A stretch of DNA of 64,000 nucleotides, taken from the NCBI GenBank assembly GCA_028023455.1, contig JAQFVV010000156.1, forward strand, positions 1,943,236 to 2,007,235. The letters are read 5' to 3'. The notes beneath the pieces were generated by a model, which made no database searches, had not been told where the DNA came from, and saw only the letters and a program-made list of their open reading frames with translations. The DNA is from Epiperipatus broadwayi (Eukaryota; Onychophora; Udeonychophora; Euonychophora; Peripatidae). Positions within the stretch are counted from its first letter, which is position 1. Every line of letters starts with the position of its first letter. Made by a program: the position numbers and the translations under genes. Shown here piece by piece: positions 1-11,440 of the stretch.

Positions 1-663
1 TTTCATAATTAATTCAATATTGAAAGTATATAGAATCCTGTTGCTTAATTCTTTCATAAAGTTTAACAACTTTTTTTTTTTTACTTTTTAATTCAGACAA
101 GATTATGCTTGCATTTAAGTTATATATTCTTTTAATATCTTTTTTTTTTTTAAAGGAATTACCAAAATGATCGTCTTTCTGTTAGACATTTGACTCAAGC
201 GAATTATTTACTTGTTTGTTTTAACTTTAAATTATTGATTTATAATTTTAAAAGTCGTTTTAAGGAATAGTAAAATAAAATAACTCACTGTAGATACATA
301 CAATGTGTTTATCTGCGGTTCCCTGCGTATATAGATAAACAGTAGCATAAGTACATCAATTCCTTCATGCTTTCTCTTGGTAAGCTTGGTTTCTAGCCCG
401 TCAGAAAAAATACGGACTTGATGTCATCATCAGGGAAAAGTATTTAAGTAATTGGTTGGCATGCCATGAGCTTTTGTAATCCAAGCAATTGTCAAGCTGC
501 CTTCTAGAACATATTTAAGCAGCTAGTTGATCCATTTGAAGTGACCCTGGCCTCACAAATCAAGTCTGCAGTAAACTATAGGGCAGCTACTGGACTGTAC
601 TCCCTTAGATCTTCATAGGAGCTCTGTATAGCAATGCTAGCTATTTTGTCCTCTTTTTTTTAG

Positions 664-723
664 GCTATTGATTCAGAAGTAACCCAGCTTCAAGTAAATC
701 AAAACTCCTGTGAAGAAAAATAG
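664..723 (+). CDS. possible terminal coding exon (19 codons)
   Basis: A pyrimidine tract of T and C ending in TAG at 661-663 is a plausible splice acceptor. It is followed by an open frame reading AIDSEVTQLQVNQNSCEEK and then TAG. The frame sits inside the GC-richer island at 300-900. No upstream exon, splice donor or homologue was recognised, and nineteen codons can be open by chance. This is a weak candidate, inferred from acceptor quality and composition only. Confidence 0.18.
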   Translation, partial: AIDSEVTQLQVNQNSCEEK

Positions 724-1769
724 TAGCAGTCCTGGATCTATTGTCCTGCCTTCAGCTATATCAGTTCATGATGGCTATTCTGCCAACTCTCTGCTACAGC
801 TAACAACAAACTGCAGCTACCTATTTTTGGTCAGCTAATTGCTGCCACTTATTCAAAAAAATTTTGAAGCCAAGCTGTTCTGTTCAACCCTTACAAAACT
901 ACAATCCAAAACTAACTGATATTTTTTTTATCAGTATTTTATAACCTTGGTTAGGTTAGGTGACAAAAACACAGTGGCTGTTTTCAATCTGCCTAATCCA
1001 TTTGAAAACAAGCTGGAAATTTCTATCAAAGTGTGATATTCATATTTTTACTTTAATCTTTGGAATTTGACCAAAGGTGTGATAATCCTTTACAATTTTT
1101 CATCTACAAAGATTTTTAACTAGGTAGTAGAAATGCAAATAAGCATTAATTAAAAAAGATATTTTATGCAAATATTAATTAAATTTTAAAAAATAAATTA
1201 TGCTGTTGTTTTTTTTGTTAATTTCAAAATCAGAATTACAAATATTATTTATCAGACCTTTTTAAACTACTTATTTCACAATGAAATTTTACTTTAAACC
1301 CAGAGTTATTTAACCCTTTACTTATTATTATTTTCTTTTAGGAAATATAAAAAAAATCTACAAAAATTTATCCTGTGTTTATTTCTACTTTTCCTTTAAA
1401 CTTTATATATATATTTATGCACACACACTATATTAGTGTGTGCTATGTAATCCAACTGGTTACAATATATTCTTTGATATTTCAGAAAATTAATAGTAAA
1501 AATACCAATAGTAAGAATTTCAATCTCTTTGTATTACCTAAATAATAAAATCAATGAACACTGAATAGTAATGAACGCTCAGTGTCCTCTACCAAAAGAT
1601 CAAAATAATGTGGTATCTTTAATAATCTTTTTATATATTTGATTCCAAACTTACACTGTGGTTTTTAGTTAATAAGAACATGAGTTGGAAGAATTAGATA
1701 TGTCAGTACTAAAAATTATCATACTCTCATCAAAAGTCACTTTAAATTGGTGTATAAACTGAAGTTATT

Positions 1770-1818
1770 AAAATAAGTTGCTGATTTGATGCCTAAAATA
1801 AGCTGCTGATTTGATGGC
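1770..1818. repeat. short tandem duplication, period 25 bp
   Basis: Two adjacent copies of a 25-bp unit, AAAATAAGYTGCTGATTTGA plus a short variable end, differ at a few positions. It is a small local duplication with no coding content. Confidence 0.75.
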
Positions 1819-1945
1819 AAAATTAAGTAGCTATTTAAATAAACTGCATTCTTTTAAAACCCTTAGTATATTTAAAATTATCAAGTTTAAGGAACAAATT
1901 GGAAAATCATGAATTCAGGACCCTGAGGAATATGAATTCTCCAAT

Positions 1946-1995
1946 GATAAAACTTTATCAGATTACTATTGATGAAACTTTATCAGATTACTATC
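1946..1995. repeat. short tandem duplication, period 25 bp
   Basis: Two adjacent 25-bp units contain AAACTTTATCAGATTACTAT, starting GATA in the first and GATG in the second. It lies about 130 bp from another 25-bp duplication of unrelated sequence. Confidence 0.8.
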
Positions 1996-2379
1996 ATTTG
2001 TTAAAATTAAATTGAAAGGATGTAAACCTCCTGCGCTTATTATAATACTTATCTGACAGCCAATCAGATGTTATGATGGCTGTGTGAATAGCGATCAAAC
2101 CGTAAACACAAGACAGAGAATTTGCCATATCTTGTTTAAAACAATACCCTAAGTGTGCAGAGAATAAATATAAAAGATAGCAAAAGAATGGATGTAATGA
2201 AAATCAATTACCTCTACCATAAAAAAAGACCAAAATGCTAAAAAATTAATGGCAGCTTAAATAGTTTTTTTAGCTATTTATTACTGACATTATGGCTTTT
2301 AAAATTAAAATGAGGAGATGCTTGACATAAAAAACACAATTAAGAAAGACTGTAGCTAAATTTTCTTCAGATCAAGATC

Positions 2380-3200
2380 ATCATTATTTCCAACCATTGC
2401 CAATCCATTGAAAAATAATCCTATTCACTTTTTCAAACCACAGTTTCTGTTCTCTATGTTATCCCAACAATTTAATTATTCACCACATGCAATTTCTTTC
2501 ACTAAATCTCTTATAGTTATCCTGTTTAGATCTACTATCAATTGTTCGTTTATTGTAATACTCTTCTAAAATATAATCAATCCAACTGCATTTCAACCCT
2601 TTAAAATTCTCTCATTTGCACTATTGATATTTGTTTGTTCTCTCATCCATGTAATGAGTTCTCAAATCACCTTGTTAATCTCTAAATATCTCGGAAGCGT
2701 TGTTTTATTAAGTCTCAGACTTAAAACAAAATCCGGCACAAAGCATATTTTCTTTTAATATTAAATAATTTTTACTGAAAGCAGTCTTTCATTATGTTTC
2801 TATTTGTATTAATAATTTTATTAAAATATTTATTTATAGTTGCTAACTTTTTTTAAATCACTACTATCAGTTTTTAATTTCTTCTTTTATGAAAAGCAGC
2901 GAAACATTATTTTAAACTTTTAATATTTAGCTTTAGTCTCAGTATCTTGATTTCACTTTGTAATATTCTCTACATCCCCAAAATATTATTTAAAAAAATA
3001 ACATCATGTGCAAAATCTAAATGATGTAAATTTAATCCCTTTGGCATGTTTATCCAAAAAATACTTCTCTTAAAATTATCATAAAATTTTTAGAAAGATA
3101 GAATCACCCTGACTATATAACTGCCATCATGTAATCTTCAGAATTTGATATTACCCTGAGTCTATGAAATGATCTTCCAAAATTTTAAGGCCCGGTAATG
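2380..3200 (-). pseudogene. LINE reverse-transcriptase remnant
   Basis: On the minus strand, near 3,035-2,985, the frame reads GLNLHHLDFAHDVIFL. This matches the palm motif LHHLxFADDxVxL of non-LTR reverse transcriptases, with one catalytic Asp changed to His. It continues after a stop as ILQSEIKILRLKLNIKSLK, the expected 'GLKMNxxKTK' segment. Further downstream (2,400-2,600 on the minus strand) short charged frames could be the 3' part. Stops and frameshifts are frequent, so the copy is dead. The motif resembles the RTE-like LINEs elsewhere in the window. The outer limits are approximate. Confidence 0.45.
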
Positions 3201-4880
3201 TAATATTTCTGTTTGCTTACATAAAAAGTACGCCCTCAAGTGGTTTCAACATGCTAAGAGAAAACAACCAATTTTCATCAACACAGAAATGCTTACAGAA
3301 TCAAATATCCCTTCAGGTATCCATGAATCTAATGCAAAAATAGTAACTCATACTGATTAGTCCTTTCTAAAAAATTATCTTAATATTTGGATGTGATATA
3401 TAAAGCTGTAACAACATTTGGGAGCCTAAATGCCATGTTTTCATTTTTAATGAACATAATACTATCTTATACAGAATTGAGATACGGTAGCAAAATTATT
3501 TCAACATTTTAATAAACTTTTTTTTTTTTGCAGCTATGCTTTTATTTTAAATATATTTAATCACTTTAACTGACTTGCAGGATTCATTAGAAAAAAGTTC
3601 TATTTATAACATAATAAAAACATTATACAAAGAAGTTTCTCTGAAGAAGATTGCAAATTAATTGAAACTGTTAGAATATTTTTTTAAAATGAAAACACTA
3701 GTGACAAAAAAAAAGTGTATTAACAAGTTGAAATAATCTTGAAGTTTATAAAACCAATAATAAGGATCTGAAAATGAAGAAAATTTGCATATAATATATA
3801 TGAGGAAGTACTAAAAAATTACCAGAATTTTATAATAATTTACTTTTAGGTGTTACAAATTGAATCCCCTTTAAAGTACAATACATTTATGCAATGCATC
3901 AATCTAAATGTGTTTTTCACTTTTCGAAGTAGTCCGGAAACTTTTGCAAAGTGATGCCTTTTAATGCCTGGGTCATTTTTTTCTTCACTATTTCTAAGTC
4001 CATATAAAAATAAATTTTTTGAGGCATTTTTTCATTCAGGGGAATAAAAAGATGTCTGTTTTTAATTAAAAATTATATCACACTCAAGATTTTGTGTGCT
4101 GGCATAAAACTTGCACTCCCCATTAAATCAAAAATCGGAACTTTTCATTTTACCCCTTCATGCAAACTTTTCAGAACTTGTTACAAATGAATTCTGAGCA
4201 AACTATATACCTTTCTTTAATGGGACTCATCTATATAGTAAATGTATGATATCTGCAGAAAATCATGATTTAAAACTTTAAGACATTTATATTATGGTAA
4301 GATCTTATCTTTATATTTAACCATAAGACCTTAAGTTTTAATATTTATAATTATTTTTTCTTCTTTTCAATATTTTATGTTTACATTTATTATATTTATC
4401 TAGCACTTGTAAAAGTATAAGCAATGATTTCATATTTTATTTATTTATTGTAAACAAATTGTTAATTTATTTTTTATTAACCAATTTAGTTTGTTTTTGC
4501 TTTTCAAACTCATTCTAAACATATGCCATTACTATCCATTAACCCTGAAAACTGTACAAACCACTAGGGACAAGCAGGAATAATAGTAATTTTAAATGAT
4601 GGTGATGGTAATAAGATATTCAGAATAAGCTTTCTATTTAAAAAGTTTAACACCTAAAGTAGAATTTTAAATTGAATTTAGAATAAAAAATTAGAAATAC
4701 TTTTGGAATAATTATACTTAATTTAACCTTCAAAGCTAAGATTTTAATCATCACATATATTATTGAATATATTTGAATCCAACCATTTTATTTGAACTCT
4801 ATTTTATTATATATTAACTTCACTTGTTACATTATTTACTTCATCTTTTGAATCTTTACATACGAAATTGAAATTATATA
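3200..4880. other. AT-rich DNA without recognisable genes
   Basis: Poly-A and poly-T runs dominate, with no supportable frame. A weak ~80-bp inverted repeat at about 4,266-4,345 (TAAAACTT arms) may be a small MITE remnant. Confidence 0.5.
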
Positions 4881-4940
4881 GTGGACTATTTCCATCATTT
4901 AGTTTTGTTTAAATTTTTCAAATACATTCAACTATTAGTC

Positions 4941-5336
4941 CAGGGGTCCCCAACCTTTTTGCACTTAAGAGCACATTCTATAATAACAGCCAGGTGACGG
5001 GCACCATTTATTTTTCAACCAGGTGGCGAGCACCATTTATTTTTTCAATGTAAATTTATAGTTCGATATTGTTAAAAATACACATAATGTACAAAAAAAT
5101 ATTTATTTCAAAAATAAAATTTTAACATATAATTAACGTTTATATTTTTACGCTGTAAAGGTATAGTATGCCCTATAATTTGATTACAATATAATACAAT
5201 AATTTATAAGAAATTTTAAAATTAAATTTATTTGTATCAGATAAATAATATTTTATTATATTCGGATAGTGGCGGGCACACATAAAATGGTCTGCGGGTA
5301 CCATGGTGCCCACGGTCATAGTGTTGGGGACCCCTG
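4941..5336. mobile_element. non-autonomous hAT element (MITE), 396 bp
   Basis: The element starts CAGGGGTCCCCAAC and ends with the exact inverse GTTGGGGACCCCTG. It is flanked by a perfect 8-bp duplication, TATTAGTC, at 4,933-4,940 and 5,337-5,344. Eight-bp target duplications and CAGGGG-type ends are diagnostic of the hAT superfamily. It has no coding capacity. Just inside the left end, a ~37-bp unit containing GCACCATTTATTTTT is tandemly duplicated. The flanks (TGGACTATTTCCATCAT near 4,880) resemble the end of the SINE-bearing repeat at 7.4-7.9 kb, so it probably inserted into an older repeat. Similar GGGGTCCCCAACC ends occur in hAT families of vertebrates, from memory only. Confidence 0.9.
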
Positions 5337-5344
5337 TATTAGTC

Positions 5345-7397
5345 TAAACAATATTTCAAATAGTATTCTTCTTCTCTCTTTTTCAAGTGTTGCTGTTTAC
5401 CAGTGACAATGAAAATGCAGAAAATGAAAGAGTAACTTTTTAATTTGTGAAAATTGAATTTAAGGTCATTCTATCAAAAGCAACAGTCAGTAGAAATTTT
5501 ATAAGTGATTTCTTTACTTAAAGGCAAAAGTTAGTGAGTCATTTTCAAACATTACTGATTATCACATAGTCAACATATGAGATTATTTGCCATTATTATT
5601 AAATGAATAGCTTATTTCAATTTTTTTCTTTTAACTTTTTTCTTTTCTGTTCTAACATATAAAAATACTATCATCATAAACTTTGAAATATCTAATGGAT
5701 AAAAGACTAATAAGTTACTAATTTCTACTATCATTATTTTATATCTATATTATTATTGCTTTTTGCCAGCCATCTTATAGCTTTAATTACAATTAAATAT
5801 CAATTTCTCTATTTATTCAGATCTTCTTTTTGTTTTTTTGAGTTGTAATGATTTTCATCATTTTCTAGAGCTTTCATATTTTTTATTAAATTTAATTGAA
5901 TATCTTATCTCTTTAGTTAAAATAAATCTATTTGGGAAAGTTATTTATCAAAACCGGGAACAGAGGAACTTGACTATATTACTAAGACCCGTCCCTCAAA
6001 GTGATTTTTTCTTTTTTTGCCATTCTAATGTCTCTATTTAAAAGTTGCATCATAAACTTTAATGTTTTTACATCATTAACATATTGTGTGGCATTACAAA
6101 TGATGATACATTTATTGTGGGTTTATTACTATGTAGTTCTTTGTAGAAATCTGCATACTTTATAATGTCATCATTGTTATTACTAACTATGATTTTTTTC
6201 TTTTCATTGTTGAATATCTGAAAGTCTTTTCACAGTTATATATTACTTGTGCCATCATTAACTTTTTTCAGGACCATTTACAGAATTCTAGATATTTGGT
6301 TCATTTAAATGGATTATTTGTAAACATTTTTATATTTCCTTCTTTCTTTATATGTTATTTCTTAATAAAAAATATATTGGAAAATTACAGCTTTTTGTTC
6401 CTCTAAATAGGTAGCTATTTTATAAGATTATCAGTTGTTTTCTTATTAATCTTGCTCAATATAATACCATCTTCAAAATTTTATATTATTTGCATATCCT
6501 TTATTAAGTTTTACTTGGATTGGGATAATTAACTATTAATACTATTTTCCTTAATAGCTTTTATCCATCTAGCTTTGCATTAACATATATCTAACATTTT
6601 ACTGACTAAGACTCATTCCTTGTATGAATCAGTTAAGTATATTATAATCTTAAATACATATTTTCTATTAATCAAATTATAATCCATTTCAGTGTGCTTT
6701 TATTTGAATTTTATTCAAAAAAAGAATTCATATATTATCCCTTTCATGTTTTTCCATATGTCAAAATTTATTCTGTACACTTTTAGCTTTAAATTTTTCA
6801 ATTTCAGCATTTAAATTCCACTGGATAGTTTTAAAACATTTGCTGATTTTGTTCAAATATAAATTATACATCTATATTATTATGCAATCTTTCAGGCTTA
6901 TATGGAGTAATCAGCATTTATTTTTAAGATTCAATAAGATGATAGTTTCTTCAATCTCAGCTATATACTAAACAAGATATCTGGATTTACAGGCTATGTA
7001 TTCACACATGTGCTATTAGAACAATACTAGATAATGCAGTATCTCACAAAATTGATACCTCTGATATAAATATTATGATAATTATCTTAGACATTCAACC
7101 AAACTTAAAATCACAGTTAAATAAATAATTGAATAATTCATAACATCAAACAAATTATATAAGTCTTCTGAAAGAGAAAATAAATGAATGCCCTTTGGAT
7201 GATTGATTTTGAGAATATAAAAAAATTCCTCTAGAAGCAGATCATACACATTTCTCTTAAATAAGGTTTAATATCTATGCACTTGATTATTAATAACAAA
7301 CTTTTTTACTTCCACAATAAATAAATTCAAACATACTTATTAGTATGAATATAACTTAATTGTTTGATGCTATTAAATTCACATGCAAAATAGGCTA
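5345..7397. other. AT-rich DNA without recognisable genes
   Basis: T-rich stretches give short chance frames, such as the 67-codon one at 5,838-6,041, with low-complexity translation and no motif. No repeat boundary was resolved. Confidence 0.5.
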
Positions 7398-7946
7398 TTT
7401 GTATTTTTATATTGGACTATTACCATCATCTAATATATGTATTGAATGTCTTTAGAAAAATTTAACTTTATTTAAATATTCAAAATACATTGAACTTTTA
7501 ATAATAGGTGGTACAAAGAAGAAAATTTAAAAAAACTGCTCACATAAAAATGGCAAAAAATCCCATAAGCAACCCAGTGTGACTATACATAATGTATGGA
7601 AACCAGTAATCAACTTTGCTCTTAGGAAAAAGTGGAGAAATCAGGAGGAACCTCATAGATAAGCTCATAGATGGCTAGGTTGGTTACAGTGTTATCTTAA
7701 AATTCAAAACTCAAGAATCTAAGGACCCAGGTTCGAATCTCATGCTAGTACTGTCACTGGTCAGGCCAGCAACACCTGAAGAAGAGGGGAGACTAATACC
7801 TCTCAAAACATTGTGCATATACTAACCTGTGTTATGTGTTATTACTAACAGTTGAATGTATTTGGAATATTTAAATAGTTAAATTTTTCTAAAGACATTC
7901 AATACATATATTAGATGATGGAAATAGTCCAATATAAAAATACAAC
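7398..7946 (+). repeat. tRNA-derived SINE unit inside ~100-bp inverted arms
   Basis: The centre carries a tRNA-like head at about 7,669-7,745. It has an A-box-like TGGCTAGGTTGG and a B box GGTTCGAATCT (7,730-7,740), spaced as in a tRNA with a long variable arm. A non-tRNA body follows with AACACCTGAAGAAG. The head is bracketed by nearly identical inverted arms, 7,398-7,497 and 7,850-7,946, both containing ATACATATATTAGATGATGG on one strand. The right arm looks like the SINE tail because it also follows the head in the copy at 11.1-11.4 kb. The left arm would then be a second, inverted tail. It could instead be a TIR element that captured a SINE head. Confidence 0.65.
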
Positions 7947-8135
7947 TAGAATACCATCATCACAAACCTTCAAAAAAAATAAGCTATTTGGTTATAAAAT
8001 TGACTGTTTGGGTCATAAAAAGTCAAAAAGCATTTTTATAGTACAAGCTCTATTTTCAATCAAATATTCTTTTAATGAACAATTAATTCAACTGATTTAA
8101 AAAAATAAGTAATATACAACTACTAAAACATGATA

Positions 8136-8255
8136 TGATTACCATTTCCTATATTGGATGAGTAGGCACTAGATAGTGATTTTAAGCAAACCTTCTTGAA
8201 TCCATTGATTACTAAGGCTTGCACTAGGTGACCCTGAACTGCCCAAAAAAAAAAT
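8136..8255 (+). repeat. partial retrozyme-family copy
   Basis: This stretch matches the distal part of the ~457-bp retrozyme monomer: ATATTGGATGAGTAGGCACT, the ATAGTGATTTTA segment, then ATCCATTGATTACT. The hammerhead core upstream of it is missing. It is a truncated, diverged copy; no target duplication was found. Confidence 0.7.
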
Positions 8256-8837
8256 TCACAACTGCTATTTCCTATAATGGAACTTATAAAACAATGTTAT
8301 TCAAACTTTAGAATAAAATTAGCATCATTAATAATCATAATTTTATTCCTTCCCAGACACAAATAAATAAAAATTTAAACCTTGCACACACAAGTACATT
8401 ATTAATTAAAATATACGTGTATATTTCAACATTCAACTACTTAACTCTTACAAAAAAAAATAATATCAATAATATTTTCCTCATTATTTACTGTAACAAT
8501 ACAAACAAATACAACCCATACATTAAACTGAAAAATTATTTACAAAAATGATATTCAAGAACATTAACCTTTCTTTTTTGTTTGTAGATAATGTTAGGGC
8601 TTTTAAGATGCTTCTTTAATTAATTAAGACCTTCTTCAAAATGTCAATTGGACTGAATGATTTAATGAACACTACTACTGGTAAAAAAATCCATTTCAGT
8701 AAATTATTTTCACGTGTTTATTCCTATAAGTTTTAAACTACAAAAAATTCTATTCATTTATATTGTTTATTATTCTTATATTTTTTCCTTTAGTTTTTTT
8801 TTGCATTTCTCTTCATATATTCATATATATATTAAAT

Positions 8838-9088
8838 GCTTTTTTAATATCTCTTACACACTTTAATGCAATCTTTTTTTATAATTCCTTCTTTATTTTG
8901 CTTTACAGTTTCTACTGTCCTGCAGTCTTCATCAAAGCTCTCTATAAGTTTTACTTCTCATCAGTTACACTTGTAAAGAGAGAAGTGAAACTTATAAGAG
9001 AGCTCGATGAAGACTGCAGGACAGTCGAAACTGTAAGCAAAATAAAGAAGGAATTATAAAAAAAGATTTAATTAAAGTGTATAAGAGG
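8838..9088. mobile_element. foldback element of hammerhead-like family 2
   Basis: A long inverted repeat: left-arm blocks (ACACTTTAATGCAATC, then TTCCTTCTTTATTTTGCTT) recur inverted on the right, around a centre near 8,960. Each arm carries a hammerhead-like core. On plus, about 9,003-9,036, it reads CTCGATGA, stem II GACTG-CAGGA-CAGTC, then GAAACTGTA. The opposite arm reads TTTGATGA with the same stem-loop on the minus strand. Both have a damaged CTGATGA box, so cleavage is doubtful. The 98-codon frame across it (8,763-9,059) is a by-product of the palindrome. Confidence 0.7.
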
Positions 9089-9089
9089 A

Positions 9090-10253
9090 GTTGTTTAAAA
9101 AATTAATTTATATTGTTATTATTATTAAGTTTACAGGGTATCACAATGCAAGCTTTCTTGGCATATCATCAATAACAATTAATATGTAGCTACTTTGAAT
9201 ATTTTATTTCAGGTATGAAGAACAAACATATTTTTCCTTTCAAATAAATTCAATACTCAATTATATATTGGCATTGCTCCTTTCCTTAAAATGTTATAAT
9301 GGATCCAATGTGCACTTATATGCTATTTGTTTGGATTTCCTTTTTGGAAAATTTGCTTTTAAGAGAGGTGTTTATTCTGCATAAGATAATTTTTATAAAT
9401 GCATCCTTTCTAGTATAATAAAAATGAATTTCCTGACATGGAGAAAAAATTTCTTTTCTGTATCTTATTTAAATTAATATGATATTTCAAATATTACTAA
9501 TACTATTAGAAAAATGGTTAAGTTTCTAAAACAAAAGTTTTAAAATTAAGAAGATACTACTTCAAAGTTATTACTATGTTTTCTAAGTCTTTTATAGACA
9601 TACTTCTTTACTAAAAGAAATGTAATGTCCTTTTTTTTCTTCCAGAAAAATCCTGATAAATCAACCAATCACAACTACATATGCAACATTTAAAACTTGA
9701 TTTTTCTCTGTTAATAGTTTAAAGAAGAAAAAAAGGTAAGAAATCATAATTTGTTAACCCAAAGTTATGTATGTGTGCATATATATATATATAATTTTTA
9801 CCACCACCACCCCAACACACACAAAAAGAGCAGCAATGCTGTTAAGTAAACAAAGATCAAGAAGTGTGAGGTATAGATTAAAAATTAAAGGAAATAATGT
9901 ATGCTTAACCCTTATTGTTTTTTGGATTTATTCTTCTTTTTTTCATTAATAAAAAAAATAGATTGTCAATTTGATAGAAATGTACCATTACAATATAAAA
10001 ATTCTCCATTTCACCAGAATGAGATCTTGTTAAGTCATAAATTTAAATTATATGTGTTTGCCAACTTGTGCTTGTAATAATTTGTACTTTATAGTGAAGT
10101 AGCATATTCCTTTTTCAAATCATATCAGCTTTACTTTCCAATTCAAATTATTTTAATAACGTCCCATTAAAACTCAGATAATTATTTCAAATCATATTAT
10201 CATTATTTGCAAAAATGATATTCTAAATGGTACTTACTTCGCTTTTCTTTACT
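9090..10253. other. AT-rich DNA without recognisable genes
   Basis: There is no supportable frame. A short (TA)n run occurs near 9,780-9,793, followed by a CA/CCA-rich patch. No repeat boundary was seen. Confidence 0.5.
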
Positions 10254-10541
10254 TATTATATTTATAAACTCGTTATAAACGAGTGTTAAGAAAAGATAAA
10301 ATAATTTAAATTTAAAATTCATATTGCACTAAGCATGCTTTCGGCAGAACAGTCCCAGATTCATAGCGCTGTTTTATTTTGCAGTTAAATTTATTTAAAA
10401 ACACAACTTTTTAACAGCGAAATAAGAAAGCGCTATATTCTGGCCATGTTCTTCCAAAAGCATGCTTAGCGCAATGTAAATTTTAAATTTAAATTATTTT
10501 ATCTTTTCTTAATACTCGTTTACAAGGAGTTTATAAACATT
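10254..10541. mobile_element. long foldback element, ~288 bp
   Basis: The arms are an extended imperfect palindrome. The left arm TAAGAAAAGATAAAATAATT, continuing to a GCATGCTTT block, is matched inverted by the right arm from AAAGCATGCTTAGC to ATTTTATCTTTTCTTA. Centre sequences CATAGCGCTG and AGCGCTATAT also pair. TTTATAAA occurs just outside both arm ends and could be an 8-bp target duplication or simply the end of the palindromic terminus. There is no coding capacity; the superfamily is unassigned. Confidence 0.7.
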
Positions 10542-11099
10542 AAAAATGATATACAATTGTAGGTAATCATCTAACTTTGTCAAATATCTTCAGAAAAATT
10601 CACATTATTTAATTTTTTTAAATACATACTAATAATAATGAGTAGGTTAGTATATAATACAATATTTTAAGAAGTATAATCTCTTTTCTTTAGTTATTTC
10701 TGGCCTGCCCAATATAGTACTAGTGGGGAAATCTGATTTGTGAATACTGAATTTAAAATGATGATCTAACCAACTAAAATATTTTGACAAAGATAATCAG
10801 AAAAAAAAAAAAATGTGCATTATTTTATCTATGAGGATCCTCCTGCTTTCTCCATTTTTTCTTAAGAATAGAGTTAATGAGTGATCGATACAGTAGACTA
10901 TTTATGGGGTCACATAAAAAAAAAAAAGTAAAAAGAATAAAATTTAAATAAGATGCTCACTAAAAAATGGTGAATAATCCTGTAAGTCAAGCTAGTGATC
11001 TTTAATTATTAACCTATTGTACTTCATAAAAAAAAAAAAGAGAGAGAAATCAGGAAGATCCTTATTAATAAATATATATAAAATTTCTACCGACACTTG

Positions 11100-11440
11100 G
11101 CCTTAAAGTCACAGAATAGCTTAATTGATTAGAATTGAACTGTAAATCCAGGATTCATGAAACTAAAGATCACCAGTTTAATTCCCATACTAGTATTGCA
11201 GGACATCAATACCCAAAAAAGAAAAAATAATATCACTCAAAATCATTGTGATATATATAGTGGAGTCATGTACTTTGATATGGCATAGTATGTAGTTTCC
11301 CTGTACTAACTTGTTCCTAATTAATAACAACTGAATGTACTTTAGAAATTTAAATGCAATCTGATTTCTTTAAACATCTAATAATTAAAACTAAATGATG
11401 GAAATAGTCCAACATATGAATGCAAATAAAATGCCCTCAA
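11100..11440 (+). repeat. diverged copy of the tRNA-derived SINE
   Basis: It follows the order of the 7.7-kb copy: an A-box-like AATAGCTTAATTGATTAG, a B-box relic AGTTTAATTCCC at about 11,175-11,186, ATACTAGTATTG, TAATAACAACTGAATGTACT, and finally GATGGAAATAGTCCAACATA. Upstream (from about 10,950) sequence resembling 7,540-7,640 is also shared, so the repeat unit is longer than the SINE core. It is too diverged to be active. Confidence 0.55.

Larger units (their letters stand above)
1..2380. other. AT-rich non-coding DNA with a GC-richer island
   Basis: No long open frame or recognised repeat was found except the items listed separately inside it. Bases about 300-900 are clearly less AT-rich and dense in AGCT/CAGCT words, unlike the homopolymer-rich DNA on both sides. 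The island could be exon plus 3'UTR of a host gene or an old repeat; I cannot tell which. Confidence 0.5.

Noticed and set aside
7669-7745. Functional tRNA gene
   Set aside because: The A and B boxes are present, but the acceptor and anticodon stems do not close and the sequence continues into a repeated SINE body.
8763-9059. 98-codon plus-strand frame
   Set aside because: It spans both arms of a foldback element. The first half is poly-Phe/Ile low complexity and the second half is the inverted repeat of the first.
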